Shown here: positions 28,542 through 36,174 of the stretch, piece by piece | Position numbering within the stretch: position 1 is the stretch's first letter | Layout of the letters: every line of letters starts with the position of its first letter | Origin: Phycisphaerales bacterium | Lineage (GTDB): Bacteria > Planctomycetota > Phycisphaerae > Phycisphaerales > UBA1924 | Assembly: GCA_020850415.1 (NCBI GenBank) | Contig: JADZER010000037.1 | Span: 186,001 to 250,000 of the forward strand | Direction of reading: 5' to 3' | DNA: 64,000 bases | The notes under the pieces: generated by a model | The model's input: only the letters and a program-made list of their open reading frames with translations | Told to the model about the DNA's origin: nothing | Database searches by the model: none | Position numbers and translations under genes: made by a program

Positions 28542-30230
28542 ATGCTCGTCCTCACCGTCCTCCAGGGCCCCGACAAGGGGCGCAAGTACCAGCTCCCGCC
28601 CAACGAGCCCCAGCTCATCGGGCGATCCAGCGAGGCGCTCCCCTTCACCGACGACACCGTCAGCCGCCGGCACGCCGAGCTCACCCCCGACGCCGGCATC
28701 TGGTGGATCCGCGATCTCCAATCCCAGAACGGCACCTATGTCAACGGCGTCAAGATCGACGGGCGCCAGCGCCTCAAGCCCGGCGACCAGATCCGCACCG
28801 GCGCCACCCTCCTGGTCTTCGGGCAGGACGAGACCGTCGACGCCGACGCCATCCAGCTCCTCAAGCCCGCCGACCTCGACTTCTCCATCGAGCGGACGCT
28901 CCCCTCCAACGAGGACTCCATGATCCTCGCCGAGCCCGAGCCCGCCGCCGCCGCCGTCGACCACCTCCGCATCATCTACCAGCTCACCACCCTCACCACC
29001 CAGGTCATGGACCGCCAGCAGCTCCTCGAGTCCGTGCTCGACCTGGTCTTCAAGGAGTTCGAGCCCGAGCGCGGCTTCATCATGCTCGCCGGCGAGACCC
29101 CCGACGCCCCCATGAAGCCCGCCGTCGTCAAGCACAGAACCCTGCCCAAGGACAAGCAGGACGCCAAGATCGGCGTCTCCCGCACCATCATCCACCATGT
29201 CATCAAGCACTCCGAGGGCGTCCTCAGCTCCAACGCCATGACCGACAGACGCTTCGCCTCCGGCGACAGCGTCCAGCGCTATCACATCCGGAGCGCCATC
29301 TGCTCCCCCATCCGCTTCCAGGACCGAGTCTTCGGCGTCGTCTACATCGACTCCTCCATCGCCAACTACACCTTCACCGAGCAGCAGCTCGCCCTCATGA
29401 ACGCCATCGGCCAGCACACCGGCCTCGCCCTCGCCAACGCCGACCACTACGGCCAGAAGCTCCACAACGAACGCCTCGCCGCCGCCGGAGAGACCGTCGC
29501 CAGCCTCTCCCACTCCATCAAGAACATCCTCCAGGGCCTCCGCGGCGGGGCCGATGTCGTCGAGATGGGCCTCCGCAAGGACGACCTCAACCTCGCTAAA
29601 AGCGGCTGGACCATCCTCAAACGAAACCTCGACCGCATCGTCGGCCTCACCATGAACATGCTCACCTTCAGCCGCCAGCACGGCGTCGAGCTCGCCCTCG
29701 AGCCCCTCGGCCTCCTCATCGACGACTGCGCCAGCCTCCTCGAATCCCGCTGCCAGCAGCGCGGCATCGCCCTCATCGTCGACCACGACCCCGAGATGCC
29801 CCCCGTCCCCATCGACGGCAACCTCATCCACCAGGCCCTCATGAACCTCCTCTCCAACGCCGTCGAGGCCGTCGAGCCGCAGAAGGGCGTCGTCACCGTC
29901 CGCACCATGTTCCGCATGACCGACCCCCTCCTCGGCCAGGGCCACAGCTTCGCCGAGGTCCACATCATCGACAACGGACCCGGCATCCCCGCCGACCGAC
30001 AACGCTGGATCTTCGAGCCCTTCAACACCACCAAGGGCACCAAAGGCACCGGCCTGGGCCTCGCCGTCACCAAACGCATCGTCGACGAGCACCGAGGCCA
30101 GATCCTCATGGAAAGCGCCGAGGGCAGAGGCACCGTCTTCCGCATCATCCTCCCCGCCGACACCCCCGAGGGGATGGACCCGTCGGCCACGGCGCAGAGC
30201 GCCCAAGCGCCGCCGCAGCGCGAGGGTTGA
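28542..30230 (+). CDS. FHA-GAF sensor histidine kinase
   Basis: A 562-residue cytoplasmic kinase without membrane segments. An FHA domain (1-95) has the phosphothreonine-site motifs IGRSSEAL, SRRHAE and SQNGTYVNG. A GAF domain (~140-310) follows, then an H-box LSHSIKNIL with the likely phosphorylated His and a HATPase with NLLSNAVEAV (N), DNGPGIP (G1) and GTKGTGLGLAV (G2). The combination suggests a histidine kinase that reads Ser/Thr phosphorylation through its FHA domain, consistent with a genome rich in Ser/Thr kinases. No response regulator is adjacent. Codons end almost always in C, unlike the accessory module that follows. Confidence 0.9.
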   Translation: MLVLTVLQGPDKGRKYQLPPNEPQLIGRSSEALPFTDDTVSRRHAELTPDAGIWWIRDLQSQNGTYVNGVKIDGRQRLKPGDQIRTGATLLVFGQDETVDADAIQLLKPADLDFSIERTLPSNEDSMILAEPEPAAAAVDHLRIIYQLTTLTTQVMDRQQLLESVLDLVFKEFEPERGFIMLAGETPDAPMKPAVVKHRTLPKDKQDAKIGVSRTIIHHVIKHSEGVLSSNAMTDRRFASGDSVQRYHIRSAICSPIRFQDRVFGVVYIDSSIANYTFTEQQLALMNAIGQHTGLALANADHYGQKLHNERLAAAGETVASLSHSIKNILQGLRGGADVVEMGLRKDDLNLAKSGWTILKRNLDRIVGLTMNMLTFSRQHGVELALEPLGLLIDDCASLLESRCQQRGIALIVDHDPEMPPVPIDGNLIHQALMNLLSNAVEAVEPQKGVVTVRTMFRMTDPLLGQGHSFAEVHIIDNGPGIPADRQRWIFEPFNTTKGTKGTGLGLAVTKRIVDEHRGQILMESAEGRGTVFRIILPADTPEGMDPSATAQSAQAPPQREG

Positions 30231-30304
30231 CGGGCGCCGCCGCAGGCAACGCACATTAGAGTCCTTTATAAGAGCGCGTGGACTGATAAAAAGTCCTGAC
30301 CCTA

Positions 30305-30337
30305 TTGACAGCACCGGGGGGGGGGGGGGGATATCTT
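30305..30337 (+). promoter_or_regulatory. Putative phase-variable promoter with 15-G spacer tract
   Basis: Consensus -35 TTGACA (30305-30310), then GCACC, fifteen G (30316-30330), and a -10-like TATCTT (30332-30337). The spacer is 21 bases; a tract of 11 G would give the optimal 17. Poly-G tracts in promoter spacers change length by slippage, as known for porA of Neisseria. The predicted transcript starts about 96 bases before the gene at 30440. Confidence 0.6.
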
Positions 30338-30439
30338 GCATCAGCGGCGTCGCCGTGTGGGTTGGCATACATGTGCGGGGTCGCCTGGGGCCTGATCTTA
30401 CGAGGCCGTGCCCGCTGCGCAGGATTTCGCGAGACAGTC

Positions 30440-31582
30440 ATGAGCACGACCTTCCGAAACACCCTGGCGAAGGCATTCGCGACAGGAATTGCAGTCGGGC
30501 TCAGTTGCATAGCGCCCGCGGCGGCCAGGGCGCAGGTCAGCGCTGACGAGGTCGAGAGCGCAATCCTTGCCGCATGGACCGCCTCGACCACGCCGCCGGA
30601 TTTGAAGGACCTCACAGTCCGGTGGAGACTCGAACTTCTGTTCGTCCCCGACCAGGGCGAACTCAATCAGTTGCGAGAGGCCGTCCGGGGACATCCTGAC
30701 CACCCCCGGGTCGCCGAACTGGCAGGATACGAGGCGGCCTTGCGGGGCGAACCCATCAAGATGGGCCGACACCTCCTAATGCGATCGGCGGAAAGATGGC
30801 GATACGGAAGCGACCCGACCCAGACGGAGTACATTGATGTCATTGTCGATGGGCGCAACCGTTGGGAGCTGACGCGGTCGGTCCTCCGCATACTTCCTGG
30901 CGAGGGCAGCACGGACGATGGCAGAGATCCGACATTCGACTTGCACCTGTTCTGGCCGGAACTGGGGCGGCTGCTGAATGGCGGCTTTGCGCTCGGGGCA
31001 CAGTCCGGCCTCGTGCCGCAAGGGGCGTCCGTGTCCGAATCTGGAGACTGGGAGTTCCTCGCATCGAAGGGCGAGCGACCTGAAGAGGCCTTCACCGCCC
31101 GCTTCACGGGGGCCTACGACGCGCCGACCCGTACCGTGTTGCCCGCCTCGATGGAGTATGTGGAGCTCGCGGCCAAGCCGGAGTCGGTGGGGAAACGCAC
31201 CGTCTTCCGGGGCTGGCAGTGGCGCCCGCTTCTCGGAGCGTGGGCGTGCGACGAGGTGATCCAGTACCTGCCGGACGGCAAGATCGACCGGCGGCTGGTC
31301 TTCGAGAGCGTGGACCAGAATGTCACATTTGATGCGGCAGTTGCGATGCCAAAGGACGCGGGGGACGACCCACTCAGAGGCCCCGTTACCTTCTCGAGCA
31401 TCATTGACTACCGCGCAAATGAGATCGCCGATGTGGCCACAGGGGAACGGGCACGGTTCGTGGTCCAAAGCGAGCGGCAGGCCGCGCGGAGCACGGTGCG
31501 GTGGATAGGTTGGACCGCGGCCGCTGCGATCATTGTCGTGCTCGGTGTGATACGACTGCAACGGCGCCTTCGGAGCTCCTGA
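30440..31582 (+). CDS. Exported protein with C-terminal membrane anchor
   Basis: A 380-residue protein of unknown function. The signal peptide (GIAVGLSCIAPAAARA, then QVSADE) is followed by a large extracytoplasmic domain and a C-terminal transmembrane helix (WIGWTAAAAIIVVLGVIRLQ) with a short basic tail. ATG 30440 is chosen because the signal peptide begins there; the open frame continues upstream through the poly-G tract, which would encode Gly, but this looks fortuitous. Codon use is clearly less GC-biased than that of the kinase upstream. It is followed after 82 bases by a pseudopilin, together forming module 1. Confidence 0.75.
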   Translation: MSTTFRNTLAKAFATGIAVGLSCIAPAAARAQVSADEVESAILAAWTASTTPPDLKDLTVRWRLELLFVPDQGELNQLREAVRGHPDHPRVAELAGYEAALRGEPIKMGRHLLMRSAERWRYGSDPTQTEYIDVIVDGRNRWELTRSVLRILPGEGSTDDGRDPTFDLHLFWPELGRLLNGGFALGAQSGLVPQGASVSESGDWEFLASKGERPEEAFTARFTGAYDAPTRTVLPASMEYVELAAKPESVGKRTVFRGWQWRPLLGAWACDEVIQYLPDGKIDRRLVFESVDQNVTFDAAVAMPKDAGDDPLRGPVTFSSIIDYRANEIADVATGERARFVVQSERQAARSTVRWIGWTAAAAIIVVLGVIRLQRRLRSS

Positions 31583-31664
31583 GCCGCTGTGGCCTGGGCC
31601 GGAGCATCGCCGGCAGTTGCACCGCGCTCGTGAACGATGACTTCTCCAGCAGAAAGGCCCTGCC

Positions 31665-32501
31665 ATGGATGCTCAGTCGAAACCTCGTGCTGCTCGTCAC
31701 GACGGTTGCCTGCTGGGCGGTGCTGCGAGACAACGGGGGGCGAAGACCGGCGCCGGGTTCACGCTGATCGAGACGATACTGGTCATCCTGCTGATCATGG
31801 TGCTTGTGGCGATGCTGCTCCCATCGCTGGGACAGGCCCGATGGCGGGCACGGACGGCGATGTCCGCTTCCCAACTGCGGAGCCACGGGCAGGTCCTCGC
31901 GGCCTATGTCGGTGACTGGGACGACGCCTGGCCGTGGTTCGCCGACCCTCAGGCAACCTGGACAGTGGTTCGATGTCAAGAGCGCGGTACGAGCGTCAAG
32001 ATCAAGTACTTCCAGTCGGCCAACAACTGGAACTACGCGCTCGCCGATCGGTACTACGACGGGCAGTTTGACCACGAGGCGTTCTACCCCCCCGGCATGC
32101 CGGACTCCGTCCAGACATACGGCCACCGTGGCGGACCGACCCCGTACTCGCTCGGATGCAGCTTCATCGCCGACCCGAAGTTCTGGCGTCCGGAGAGCCG
32201 CACCGGCCCGCGCCAATGGCGCCTCACAAGGGCCAGCGAACTGCTGTTCCCAACGGACAAGACGCTCCTGGCGTCCGACTGGCCCCTGCTGGCCGAACTG
32301 CCGAACCCGATCCCGCCCGTCACCGCCGCTCGGGCCGGCATGGAGATGTGCTTCGCGGACGGCTCGGCGGAGTCGCTGTCAACAACTTCGCTGCGAGCAG
32401 GATACGAAGGCAGCGACGGAGTGTTCGATGGCTCGTGGCACATTACGGATTTCCCGTACGCTGTCCACACCCTCGAAGGCGTCAAGGGTCGGGATCGCTA
32501 A
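31665..32501 (+). CDS. Pseudopilin, module 1
   Basis: A 278-residue protein with a type IV prepilin-like N-terminus after an unusually long (~31-residue) leader: GAGFTLIETILVILLIMVLV, cleavage expected after Gly with Phe as new N-terminus and Glu at +5. The rest resembles planctomycete type II secretion-like pseudopilins, with a MCFADGSAESL segment in the position of the H-x9-DG motif of DUF1559-like proteins and a C-terminal GVKGRDR. It is related to the pseudopilin at 36175: compare YSLGCSFIADPKFW ... ELLFPTDKTLL with FRYSRSFLARPEAW ... EVLFPSSKALL. Confidence 0.8.
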   Translation: MDAQSKPRAARHDGCLLGGAARQRGAKTGAGFTLIETILVILLIMVLVAMLLPSLGQARWRARTAMSASQLRSHGQVLAAYVGDWDDAWPWFADPQATWTVVRCQERGTSVKIKYFQSANNWNYALADRYYDGQFDHEAFYPPGMPDSVQTYGHRGGPTPYSLGCSFIADPKFWRPESRTGPRQWRLTRASELLFPTDKTLLASDWPLLAELPNPIPPVTAARAGMEMCFADGSAESLSTTSLRAGYEGSDGVFDGSWHITDFPYAVHTLEGVKGRDR

Positions 32502-32720
32502 CGGGCGTCGGCCGAGGTGGGCGGATGCGTGGCTCCGCTTCCGCGCCGTCGAACCCGCCCAGGGTGCAGGTCTCTACCGTCGTATCATGGAGTGACTTCG
32601 TCCCGGGCGCCGTCGGGCGCTGAGCCTCGTACGGGGCATCCACCGCCTCCGAATCCCCGTGCCAAGGCCTCTTGTGAGCAGACCTGCCCGCCTGTAGACT
32701 ATCGCCGAGGGAGGTGTGCC

Positions 32721-33395
32721 ATGCGCCCGACGCGTCCGAGGGCCTTCACCCTCATCGAGCTCCTCGTCGTCATCGCCATCATCGCGATGCTCATCTCCAT
32801 GCTCCTCCCCGCACTCGGCAAGGCCCGCGCCGCCGGACGCGCCGTCGCCTGCGCCTCCGGACTCCGCCAGATCGACACCGCCACCGAGCTCTACACCGGC
32901 GCCTTCGACGGCCTCTACCCACCCCGCTCCAGCCCCCGCTGGGTCTCCCTCCTCGCCACCCACGCCGAGGTCGGCTCGGTCTACCTCTGCCCCGAGGACC
33001 GCGACGCCGCCGGCGGCACGCCCGACAACCTCCCCGAAGACCGCGCCCCCCGCAGCTACCTCTTCAACGGCTTTAACGACTACTTCGTCGACCGCAACGC
33101 CGGCCAGGGCGGCGTCGAGCAGTCCAACGACAAGTCCATGCCCACCTGGGGCGTCGACTTCCCCTCCGACACCTGCCTCTGGGGCGAGAAGCGCTCCGAG
33201 AGCACCCACTACTACCTCGATCTCCTCGAAGGCCTCGGCAACGACTTCACCGAGCTCGAGCCCAGCCGCCACGGCCTCAACACCTCCAACGCCGGCATGG
33301 CCGACGGCAGCGCCCGCTCCATCAAGCACCCCGCCGCCCTCACGCCAGTCAACCTCTGGGGCGTCACCAAGTGGGGACGAGAGTCGGTGTACTGA
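32721..33395 (+). CDS. DUF1559-like pseudopilin
   Basis: A 224-residue type IV prepilin-like protein: RAFTLIELLVVIAIIAMLIS is a textbook prepilin-peptidase site and hydrophobic helix. The H-x9-DG motif near the C-terminus is HGLNTSNAGMADG. Such proteins are highly multiplied in planctomycetes, and their role (pseudopilus or exported surface protein) is not established. GAGGGAGG just before the ATG sets the start. Codon use is of the C-ending host type, unlike the module-1 and module-2 pseudopilins. The stop overlaps the next start by one base (TGATG). Confidence 0.88.
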   Translation: MRPTRPRAFTLIELLVVIAIIAMLISMLLPALGKARAAGRAVACASGLRQIDTATELYTGAFDGLYPPRSSPRWVSLLATHAEVGSVYLCPEDRDAAGGTPDNLPEDRAPRSYLFNGFNDYFVDRNAGQGGVEQSNDKSMPTWGVDFPSDTCLWGEKRSESTHYYLDLLEGLGNDFTELEPSRHGLNTSNAGMADGSARSIKHPAALTPVNLWGVTKWGRESVY

Positions 33396-33868
33396 TGAGC
33401 TTCGCCTCGTCCTACATCATGCGCGAGCACTACCGCACCGGCCGACGCTGGCTCGAAGCGCACTGGCGCACAACCGCCCTCGCCGCCGCCGGCGTGCTCG
33501 TCGCCATCTTCTGGCTCGCCCGCGTCGCCCGCCCCTTCGACTCGCGCGACATGGTCATCCTCTACCGCCCCAGCCCCGACGGCTCGTCCATCGTCTTCAA
33601 CCTCGGCGACGAGTACAAGCTCCGCACCGTCCGCCTCATCGCCCTCGACGAAACCGGCAAAGAGACCACCCTCTGGCGATTCGAGGTCCCCGGCGACGCC
33701 CCCAAGCTCAGCACCTTCGCACTCCCCCCGCAGGGCCGCCAGACCGCCGACGACCCCCCGCCACCCATCGAGCCCGGCAAGCCCTACCGACTCCGAGTCT
33801 CCGCCTCCGGCGCGAGCGGCGTGACCGACTTCTCGATCAAACCCAACCCCCGACGCCAAGCCGGCTAA
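33395..33868 (+). CDS. Small membrane protein coupled to pseudopilin
   Basis: A 157-residue protein with one transmembrane helix near the N-terminus ([20 protein letters not shown]) and an extracytoplasmic beta-rich domain of about 110 residues ([20 protein letters not shown] ... [12 protein letters not shown]). It may be a minor pseudopilin-associated factor; I do not recognise the domain. The start overlaps the stop of the pseudopilin gene, so the two are translationally coupled. Confidence 0.72.
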   Translation: MSFASSYIMREHYRTGRRWLEAHWRTTALAAAGVLVAIFWLARVARPFDSRDMVILYRPSPDGSSIVFNLGDEYKLRTVRLIALDETGKETTLWRFEVPGDAPKLSTFALPPQGRQTADDPPPPIEPGKPYRLRVSASGASGVTDFSIKPNPRRQAG

Positions 33869-34196
33869 GCGGCCCGCGCCTCCGCGCATCCGGAATCCCG
33901 CCAGTTCCAATCGCGCCACCACGCCAGCGATGGGCGGCGATCTGCCCCCTCTCCCGCCTACCTCACTCCGGCCCCCTCTCCCGCCCCCGGCGGGAGAGGG
34001 CTGGGGAGAGGGCTCTTTCTTCTCTTTCTTCTCCTCATGCTTTCTTCCTTTCTGCCCCACAGGCTCCTCTGCGAAACTCTGCGACCTCAGCATGAGAACT
34101 GCCTTCCCCGTCTTCCTCTGTGTCCCTCTGTGTCCCTCTGTGGCCTCTGTGGTGAATCCACCTTCCTCCCGCCCCGCCCGCGGCGAACACTCCCCC
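33869..34196. repeat. Non-coding repeat patch upstream of dinB fragment
   Basis: No gene is seen here. A 12-bp perfect inverted repeat CCCTCTCCCGCC/GGCGGGAGAGGG (33974-33985 with 33989-34000) is followed by CTGGGGAGAGGG and a T/C-rich tract, and could serve as terminator for the preceding gene. At 34112-34158 there is a tandem CTCTGTGTCC-type repeat ending CTCTGTGGTGAATCCA. From memory both types recur between genes of planctomycetes and relatives. A decayed TTTCTTCTC repeat lies between them. Confidence 0.75.
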
Positions 34197-34298
34197 ATGC
34201 CCCGCGCCATCCTCCATGTCGACATGGACGCCTTCTTCGCCTCCGTCGAGCAGCTCGACAACCCCGACCTCCGTGGCAAGCCCGTCCTCTTCGGCGGC
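34192..34298 (+). pseudogene. dinB 5' fragment (duplicated, truncated)
   Basis: Starts with ATG at 34197 and encodes the first ~34 residues of DNA polymerase IV ([20 protein letters not shown]) before departing from it at 34299 and stopping at 34325. The 107 bases match 37011-37117 at all but two positions (A/G in the start codon, T/G at 34290). The complete gene follows 2.8 kb downstream. This copy keeps the ATG and probably the ancestral upstream DNA, so it marks the left border of an insertion. Confidence 0.9.
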
Positions 34299-34407
34299 GC
34301 GGACCCGGCAATGCCGGCGAGGTGACCTGCTAACGCGTTCCCCGTGGGCCTCGCTCCCGTGCCGAGCAAGGTGCCAGAAAAAAAGGGAACAGAGGCCCGG
34401 GAGACTC

Positions 34408-34434
34408 TTGACATAGGTTAGGGGGGGGTACATT
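34408..34434 (+). promoter_or_regulatory. Putative phase-variable promoter with 8-G spacer tract
   Basis: TTGACA (34408-34413), TAGGTTA, eight G (34421-34428), then TACATT (34429-34434). The spacer is 15 bases; nine or ten G would give 16 or 17. It has the same architecture as the promoter at 30305-30337. The predicted transcription start is about 93 bases before the GTG at 34534. Confidence 0.58.
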
Positions 34435-34533
34435 CCAACAGGATCTACTCGGCGCTGCTTGGGGAGACCGAGAGTGGGAACAGAATCAGCAACAGTTCGG
34501 CGTCGGCGAGTCAGAAGCGCAGGAGATGCGCCG

Positions 34534-35019
34534 GTGGGGTTCAGCTGGCTGTTCCTTACGGAACTGTGGACGGTGCTACTGGCCGGCGTGTTCTACTTCG
34601 CAGCACTCCACAAATTGTGGAGCCCCGCCGGGACTCAGCGGGCAATTGGTTGGTACGCGACCAGGTTGGGGATGGACGACACGCCCGCGGAGTCTGTCGC
34701 GGCTATCGGCTTTCCGGCACTGGTGATCCTCGAAGTATCTCTCGCGACAGTGCTCTTGATCGGGCGGGTGCCCCGCGTGGCAATGGCCGCGTCTGTTCTG
34801 GTCTTTGGGGGCTTCACGGCTTGGCTGGCGCACGCCCGATTGCTGGGCATGCAAACGGGCTGCGGGTGCGGCCTGCCGCCGCTGTTCGGCGAGGGTGTCG
34901 GCGGCGCGGTTCTCCGCAACGCTGTGTTGATGTGTCTGACAGTGCTTGCGTTCGCGGGTCGACGGCCCGCGGCAAACACCAGAGTCAATCAGAAGCAATG
35001 TGGAGAGCGGAAGCGGTGA
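34534..35019 (+). CDS. MauE/DoxX-like redox membrane protein
   Basis: A 161-residue protein with four hydrophobic segments. The second half has GMQTGCGCGLPPLFGEGVGG followed by a VLRNAVLMCLTVLAF helix, which fits the MauE/DoxX redox-associated pattern in which a CGC motif precedes the last helix. MauE is needed for disulfide formation in the methylamine dehydrogenase small subunit. GTG 34534 is chosen because CAGGAG lies eight bases upstream; TTG 34459 and GTG 34474 are alternatives. It is followed 34 bases later by a ten-cysteine secreted peptide, its likely substrate. Confidence 0.78.
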   Translation: MGFSWLFLTELWTVLLAGVFYFAALHKLWSPAGTQRAIGWYATRLGMDDTPAESVAAIGFPALVILEVSLATVLLIGRVPRVAMAASVLVFGGFTAWLAHARLLGMQTGCGCGLPPLFGEGVGGAVLRNAVLMCLTVLAFAGRRPAANTRVNQKQCGERKR

Positions 35020-35053
35020 AGTACTGAACCCTCTCTCAACAAAGGAGCGAAGC

Positions 35054-35356
35054 GTGTCTGACCGATTTCGAGTGTGGGCTCGTGCGAAGTCTGGGGTCTT
35101 GGCGGCAGTTGGCGTGGGTGGTCTGTTGGGGGTGGCCTCAGGCGCTCTGGCGCAGAGTGTGTTTCCGATCAAGATCTGTGAGTTCTGTTACGACTACTCG
35201 GACACTGTGACCATCTGTGACCATGTGTTCTGCTGGTCCAACGCCGGGTGTACCGGTCAGGTGTGCCAAGCGAACGATGGACTTACCGTTCGAGCATGCT
35301 GCAATTCCTGTCCGGATGACGATTGGCAGGACACTTGTGATGGTGACCCGCAGTAA
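35054..35356 (+). CDS. Secreted ten-cysteine peptide
   Basis: A 100-residue protein with a clear signal peptide (VLAAVGVGGLLGVASGALA, cleavage before QSVFP). The mature ~65 residues hold ten cysteines in the order CEFC, C, C, C, C, CCNSC, C, enough for five disulfides, and are acidic at the C-terminus (CPDDDWQDTCDGDPQ). AAAGGAG six bases before GTG fixes the start. It lies between the MauE-like gene and a pseudopilin-linked gene. The density of cysteines recalls the MauA small subunit, but I see no proof of homology. No known toxin or bacteriocin pattern. Confidence 0.8.
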   Translation: MSDRFRVWARAKSGVLAAVGVGGLLGVASGALAQSVFPIKICEFCYDYSDTVTICDHVFCWSNAGCTGQVCQANDGLTVRACCNSCPDDDWQDTCDGDPQ

Positions 35357-35377
35357 GGAGAGGGGAGCCAGACGCAC

Positions 35378-36160
35378 ATGGCGATTGACAGCCGACGCGT
35401 ACGCGTTATCCTCGCCCTCGCGCTGGCGGCTGCTGGCGTCGGAATGACGATCATGGTCGTTGCCCGTCAGCGGTCGGGTGGCTCCAGCCGAACTGCTGGG
35501 CTCCTGGCGGACCAGGAAGGGGTCCAAAGACTGGCCGAAATTGACTCTTACCAAGCCGTAGAGTCCCCAACGCCCGATGGCACGGAACAAACTCGAGAGC
35601 AGCTGAGAGCGGATCTGGAGGCGCGGCTCAGAACGATCACAGTCCCCGGTGCCGCTCATGGACTACCCGGGAGTCTCGCGGGGTTGGCTGCCAAACGCCT
35701 CGCGCTACACGCGTTTCCATCGTGGGAGGCATATCGGGCGCAGGTGTCCCCCTTGGCGGCGAGGCCTGACGCAACGAACGCGGCCATGTTTGAGAAGGAG
35801 ATCTGGACGAAGCTGGCGGCCGTATTTGCGAAGGCAGAATTCGCCTTCGACAAGATCGAAATCCGTCGAAGCACCGGTGACGAGTCTGCCATGCTCGGGG
35901 CGCTGTCGATACAGGGCGGTCGATTCACCACAACCCGTGATGGGGGGTTCTACTCCGACAAGGCTGACGCTCCCGTCGAAGTGATTCACATTGTCGTCCC
36001 CATCCGTCTCAATGGGTGGCAGCAGGCGGACGGCCCGCTGGAGTTGCAGCTGATCGAAAGCTACCGCCAGCGAGCATCCGACGGGGCCTGGGTTCCGTAC
36101 CGAGCGGGGGTCTACGACCCCGCTGGCAAGGCCCGGTCGTTGCCCGTGCCCTGGCTTTGA
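35378..36160 (+). CDS. Hypothetical exported/anchored protein, module 2
   Basis: A 260-residue protein with an N-terminal membrane segment (VILALALAAAGVGMTIMVVA) and an extracytoplasmic domain. A helical stretch (EQTREQLRADLEARLRTITV) is followed by a strand-rich half (FDKIEIRRSTGDESAMLGAL ... PVEVIHIVVPIRLNGW). Function unknown. It lies 21 bases after the cysteine-peptide gene and 14 bases before the pseudopilin, so all four genes of module 2 are probably one operon. Codon use is less GC-biased than the genomic background. Confidence 0.72.
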   Translation: MAIDSRRVRVILALALAAAGVGMTIMVVARQRSGGSSRTAGLLADQEGVQRLAEIDSYQAVESPTPDGTEQTREQLRADLEARLRTITVPGAAHGLPGSLAGLAAKRLALHAFPSWEAYRAQVSPLAARPDATNAAMFEKEIWTKLAAVFAKAEFAFDKIEIRRSTGDESAMLGALSIQGGRFTTTRDGGFYSDKADAPVEVIHIVVPIRLNGWQQADGPLELQLIESYRQRASDGAWVPYRAGVYDPAGKARSLPVPWL

Positions 36161-36174
36161 GGAGGCGTCGGTCC

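Noticed and set aside
30305-30439. In-frame upstream extension of the module-1 exported protein through the poly-G tract (TTG start)
   Set aside because: It would place 45 residues before a complete signal peptide, with no ribosome-binding site. It remains a formal alternative in which the tract would shift the frame rather than the promoter spacing.
34299-34345. Integron attC-like site at the left end of module 2 (CTAACGCGTT)
   Set aside because: The bases do not match the RYYYAAC/GTTRRRY core pairs, and there is no integrase.
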